Of a stretch of 64,000 nucleotides of DNA, positions 59,638-64,000 are shown one piece after another. The translations under genes were made by a program, and so were the position numbers. Numbering within the stretch: position 1 is the first letter of the stretch; every line of letters begins with the position of its first letter. The stretch comes from Typhlomys cinereus (Eukaryota; Chordata; Mammalia; Rodentia; Platacanthomyidae): the NCBI GenBank assembly GCA_023101885.1, contig JALPQD010000293.1, positions 1,965,861-2,029,860 of the forward strand. The letters run 5' to 3'. Under the pieces are notes generated by a model that was not told the origin of the DNA, searched no databases, and worked only from the letters and a program-made list of their open reading frames with translations.

Positions 59638-59861
59638 ATCAAAACTATCAGGAATGATTGAAGGTGAAAGAAAAATTTTCCACCATAAGGATAAACTGAA
59701 GGCCTACATGACAACCAAATCAGGCATACAAGAAGATGCTGGAAAATATACTCAAGTTTGAAGAAAAAGGCAAACATACCCAAGAAGATAAAACAGAAAA
59801 ATAATGCCAAAACAACTATAACCAAAGAAATATGTGCAGAAAAACCACAAACTCAGAAAAT
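59638..59861 (+). repeat. 224-bp direct repeat, copy 1 (L1 ORF1 3' end)
   Basis: Matches 60652-60875 with about two differences over 224 bases. Contains a decayed L1 ORF1 C-terminal region (IEGER block, 'ttttccaccataagg') and the approach to ORF2. Confidence 0.92.
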
Positions 59862-60103
59862 AAGTTATTCTATTGTGCATGTCTGTTTGTGTGTGTGTGC
59901 GTAGAACCACGGGTGAATTTGGGAATCACCACCTCCTCCTTGATTTACTCTGCCTAGGGATTCACTGGGTCTGCCCTACCAGGACCAGAAATTCAGGCTG
60001 CCCCCATTTCCACCTGCGTCTATACGTGGGGTCTAGGCTCCGACCTCAGGAACTTCCGCCTGCAAGGCACAGGCTTAACCCTTGAGCCACTTCTCCAGCA
60101 CCC
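59862..60103 (-). mobile_element. Long ID-headed SINE, copy 8, diverged
   Basis: The minus-strand head is near 60103-60080 ('ggagaagtggctcaagggtt'), with a body of the family and TG-rich sequence at 59880-59900. It sits just inside copy 1 of the 224-bp repeat. Confidence 0.85.
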
Positions 60104-60651
60104 ATTGTATATGATTTTGATATGATATTTTGAGCCCTTTCCCTTCTTGGACCTGGCTGTTTCCATAGCCCTGCCACACAAACTTCATGCTTTTAACCTG
60201 TCTCGGGTTTCTCTTTCCTAGACTGACCCCGACTGCTGACAAGGCCCTGACTCACCGTCTGATCTGATTCCACTTAAGCTCACATAGTCTAACTAGACTA
60301 AGACTTCATCTAATATGTCCCCAACCTGCTAACCATTAAAAAAAGGTTCAAAATGTTAAATAGAGGTCACAGAAACCACAGGTTGGGGACCAGCAGACCA
60401 ATTCCATATAGCTGAGGTTGTCAAGAATCTCACCATTCACAGAAGAGAAACTTCATAACTAACCCTAAGATAAGTAGCCTATTATATTTCCCTTTTAACT
60501 TTATCTGTCAACACAGCTTAAGAATTTTACAGAGCATACACAAAGCCCCATACACTCACCCCTTCAAAGTCTTAGCCATTCACCCTCAATTACCGCTGAC
60601 AATCTAAAAGCTGCCATATCCCACTCAATAACAATTCAGGCAACCAAATCC
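60104..60651. other. Unassigned 548-bp segment between 224-bp repeats
   Basis: Moderate GC content and no ORF. A perfect 12-bp inverted repeat (gtccccaacctg 60317-60328; caggttggggac 60379-60390) lies within it. It does not resemble L1, a SINE or any LTR I can recognise. Confidence 0.6.
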
Positions 60652-60875
60652 ATCAAAACTATCAGGAATGATTGAAGGTGAAAGAAAAATTTTCCACCAT
60701 AAGGATAAACTGAAGGCCTACATGATAACCAAATCAGGCATACAAGAAGATGCTGGAAAATATACTCAAGGTTGAAGAAAAAGGCAAACATACCCAAGAA
60801 GATAAAACAGAAAAATAATGCCAAAACAACTATAACCAAAGAAATATGTGCAGAAAAACCACAAACTCAGAAAAT
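60652..60875 (+). repeat. 224-bp direct repeat, copy 2
   Basis: Second copy of the repeat at 59638-59861. It is followed directly by L1 ORF2 sequence, whereas copy 1 is followed by a SINE. Confidence 0.92.
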
Positions 60876-63845
60876 GACAGTAATCAGAAAACATTTCACA
60901 ATTATGACCTTAAATGTCAGTGGCCTTAACTCTCCAACCAAGCAACATAGGCTACAAACATGGATTAAAAATCATAACCCAATCAATTTGCTGCTTCAAG
61001 AAACACATTTCAACATGAATGATAGGCACAATGTCAGAGATAAGGGGTCATCAAAGGTACTCCAAGATAATGGAACAAGGAAAGCAGAAGAAGTAGCAAT
61101 TCCAGTATCTGACAAAATAGATACTGGACCGAGAGACCAAGAGAAACAGAAAGACACTACATATTTGTCAAAGGAACAATCTGTCAAGATTTCATAATGC
61201 AATATTGGGTCAGTCATATTCTTTAAGCAAATACTACAACGTCAGAAACAACCAATCAATACAAGTAAAGAATGGGTTCTGTCAGAAATCAAAATGGAAA
61301 AAGAAAAATTCCTAGTAGTGAATGATAATGAAAACACATCAAAAATCTTAATATGAAGGCAGTTCTAAGAGGAATGTTAAAGCACTGAATGACTATATTT
61401 ACAAAATGAAAACATAACAAATAAATAATTTAACATGGCAGCTTAAAGCTTTGGAGAGGTAGAACAATCCAATCCCAAAAGCAATAGATGAACAGAGATT
61501 AGTAAAATCAGGAGAGAAATATGCAAAATTGAGACAAAGAAAGCAAAACAAAGAATCAACCAAAGAGATAACATGTTTAAAAAGTCATCAAGATCAATAC
61601 ACCGTAATCCAAACTAACCAAAACCAAAAGAGAGAAAATCCAAATTATAAAATTAGACATGAAAATGGAGTTATCACAACTGACATCAAAGAATGCAGAG
61701 CATCATAAAGTTTTAATTTAAAAAATTATACTACAGAATTTGAAAATTAGAGAAAAATGCATGAATTTTTAAGTACACACAACTTTTCAAAACTGAATCA
61801 GACCCAGGCACACAAGGTTGGTTCAACATATGCGAATCAATAAATGTAATATAAAAAAATATAAAAAAATCCATGTTCCAAGACCACTTGATACTCTCAA
61901 TAGATGCAGAAAAAGCTTTTAACAAGATCCAACATCCTTTTATGTTCAAAACTCTACAGATAGAGTAACATCAACATAATAACAGCTATATAAAACAAAC
62001 CAATAGTAAATAATAAACAGAAAAACTTGAAGCATTCCCACTTTGATGAGGACCTAGATAAGGCTGGCCACTCTCACCTCTTCTATTCACTATTGTAATT
62101 GAAGTCTTAGCTAGAGCCATAAGACAAGAGAGGGAGATAAGTGGGATTAAGTCAGAAAAGAATTCAAGATATCTCTGTCTGCAGACAACATGATCTTATA
62201 CCTGAGACATCCTAAAAACTCCACCAGGAAACTCCTGGAACTAATACGTAAGTTCAGCAGAGTGGAAAGTTCAAAAACAAATCAGTGGCCTTCCTATATA
62301 CCAAGGATGAAAACAGTGAGAAAGTACTAAGAGAAACAATCCCATTTACCATAGCCCCTAAAAAACTGAGATACTTTGGCATAAATCTAACCAAAGTAGT
62401 GAAAGACCTTCACAATGAAAACTTTAAAGCTTGAAGGAAGAAATTATGAAGGGACCAGAAGGTAGAAAGACTTCCCATGTTCCCGGAATTAACATCATAA
62501 AAATGATCATCCTACTAAAGGCAATGTACAGATTTGATGTAATCAAATATCCCAAACCAATTCTTAATAGAAAGAAATTGACCAAACAATCTCAAAATTC
62601 ATATGGAGGCACTAAAGGCCCAGGATAGCAAAAACAATCTCGAGTAACAAGAACATTGCTGGAGGTATCACCATACCAAGCCTTAATCTTTACTACAAAT
62701 CCATAGTAATGAAAACAGCCTAGTTCTGGCTCCAAAATAGATACATAGATCAATGGATAAGGGCGGAAGACCAAGATGTAAACCCACACAAGTACAGCCA
62801 TCTGATCATTGACAAAAGGGGCCAGAAAAACTTAGTGGAAAAAGATCAGCATCTTCAACAAATAGTGCTGGAAAACTGGATATCCACATGCAGAAGATGT
62901 CACCATGCACTAAAATCAACTCTAAATGAATCAAGGACCTTAATATTAATCCAGAGACTATAAAAACTCTAGTTGAAATAATAGGGAATTCCCTTGATTA
63001 GATTGAGCTTGGCCAATATTTCCAAAACATAAACCCAATAGTACAGGTACTAGAACCAACATTCAACAAATGGGATCTTATGAAATTAAAGAGCTTCTGT
63101 TCAACTAAAAAGACTGCAAACCAAGCAAAAAGACAACCCGCAGAATGGGAGAAAATCTTCACTAATCATGTATTTGATAAAGGACTAATATCCAGAGATA
63201 TTTAATCTAAAAAATTAAACACCAAGGAGATAAATAGCCTAATGAGAAAATGGGCCATGGAACTTAAAAGAAACTTTTCCAGGGAATGGAAAATGTCTAA
63301 CATTTCCACTGAACATTCCATTTAAAGATAACAAATATCTTTAAAAACGTTTCACATCTCTAGCCATCAGGGAAATGCAAATCAAAACTACCCTGGGATA
63401 CTGGAAAATCCACAATGCAAACAACACAAAAGGCTGGAGAGGATATGGGGAAGGGAACTCTCATCATTGCTGGTAGAAATGTAGGCTTGTGCAACCACTG
63501 CAGATATCAGTATGGAAATTTCTTAAAATGTTAAGGATTGAAATGCCATTTAACCCTGCTATACTACTACTGGGTATAATCCCCCAAAAGGCTTCAGTGA
63601 CACAAGTACATCTATGTCCATTGCAGCACGATTTACAATAGCAAAGTCATGGAATCAACCCAAATACCCAACAGTTGACAAATGGATAATGAAAATGTGG
63701 TTCATTTATACAATGGAATACTACTCAGCCGTCAAAAAAAGATGAATTAATGAAATTTGTTGGTTAAATGGATGGAATTAGAAGAAATTATACTAAGTGA
63801 AGCATCCCAGGCACAGAAACTTAGACACCATATATTCTCCATTAT
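60874..63845 (+). pseudogene. LINE-1 ORF2 remnant, internally deleted
   Basis: The N-terminal endonuclease start is readable (MTLNVSGLNSP, QETHF with its Glu). The remainder of the endonuclease domain is largely missing: from about 61190 the match jumps past the GDFN and SDHH blocks. Near 61800 ('gaatcagacccaggcacaca') the homology jumps from the position equivalent to 26633 to that of 27005 of the intact element, removing about 370 bp that includes the CPGPDGF part of the reverse transcriptase. RQGCPLS-like and FADD-like regions are present but frameshifted, and the C-terminal knuckle is degraded. Dead. Confidence 0.88.
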
Positions 63846-64000
63846 AAATGGAACCTAGTTACCAAACCTGCTTAATGACATACTCAAAGATATTGTAATA
63901 CTCACTGTAACCTCAAAGTTATAAAATTAGGAGGTAAGCAGCAAGAAGACCTTAAAAGAAAGGAGAAAAAAAGAACACACTTTAATAGAGAAATTAGGCC

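Larger units (their letters stand above)
60652..64000 (+). mobile_element. Old LINE-1, decayed, runs off the window
   Basis: Starts with the ORF1 C-terminal region, then ORF2 and the beginning of the 3' UTR. Multiple frameshifts and stops throughout. It has the 5' features of ORF2 (near 60874) and the C-terminal knuckle region (about 63425-63500). Its 3' end lies beyond 64000. Confidence 0.9.

Overview
This window is mammalian, and specifically rodent, non-coding DNA. It is AT-rich and intron-free in appearance, dominated by interspersed repeats, and contains no open reading frame that I can assign to a host protein-coding gene. No bacterial or plasmid features, rRNA, tRNA gene or CRISPR array were seen. 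The rodent assignment rests on three things: LINE-1 copies with a G-rich polypurine 3' UTR, SINEs with an ID-type (tRNA-Ala/BC1-like) head plus B1/B2/B3/B4-like fragments, and RMER- and MaLR-like repeats. The species is not identified. A muroid or dipodoid (Myodonta) rodent is my inference.

Region by region: 1-8 kb holds an L1 3' tail, B4/B1-like SINE debris, an LTR-like or RMER-like arrangement (two direct repeats around a 0.95 kb spacer), and a second medium-reiteration repeat. 8-17 kb holds two long ID-headed SINEs, a solo MaLR-type LTR, an antisense L1 ORF1 fragment, a 250-bp pyrimidine tract and long stretches of unassigned AT-rich DNA. 17.4-19.9 kb is a nested pair: a SINE with a 5'-truncated L1 sitting in its A-rich tail. 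22.8-23.4 kb is a twin-primed (5'-inverted) L1. 23.77-30.12 kb is a full-length L1 with two 260-bp 5' UTR monomers, ORF1, ORF2, a G-rich 3' UTR and a perfect 15-bp target-site duplication. Its ORFs carry several stops and frameshifts.

30-48 kb carries more SINEs, MaLR/ERV LTR fragments (one LTR nested in another), and an L1 tail on the minus strand. 48-59.6 kb is older L1 and SINE debris, a dated L1 tail with a clear target-site duplication, several microsatellites and a CA-expanded SINE. 59.6-64 kb is an old, decayed L1 that runs off the window. Its 5' part contains a 224-bp direct repeat (99% identical) flanking a 790-bp foreign segment.

There is no cellular operon or pathway here. The functional relation visible is parasitic: L1 ORF2p-type endonuclease and reverse transcriptase explain the A-tails, target-site duplications, 5' truncations, inversions and nested SINE insertions. 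The best leads are a long ID-headed SINE family that may be lineage-specific, the 224-bp repeat structure at 59.6-60.9 kb, and the well-resolved insertion histories of several L1 copies.
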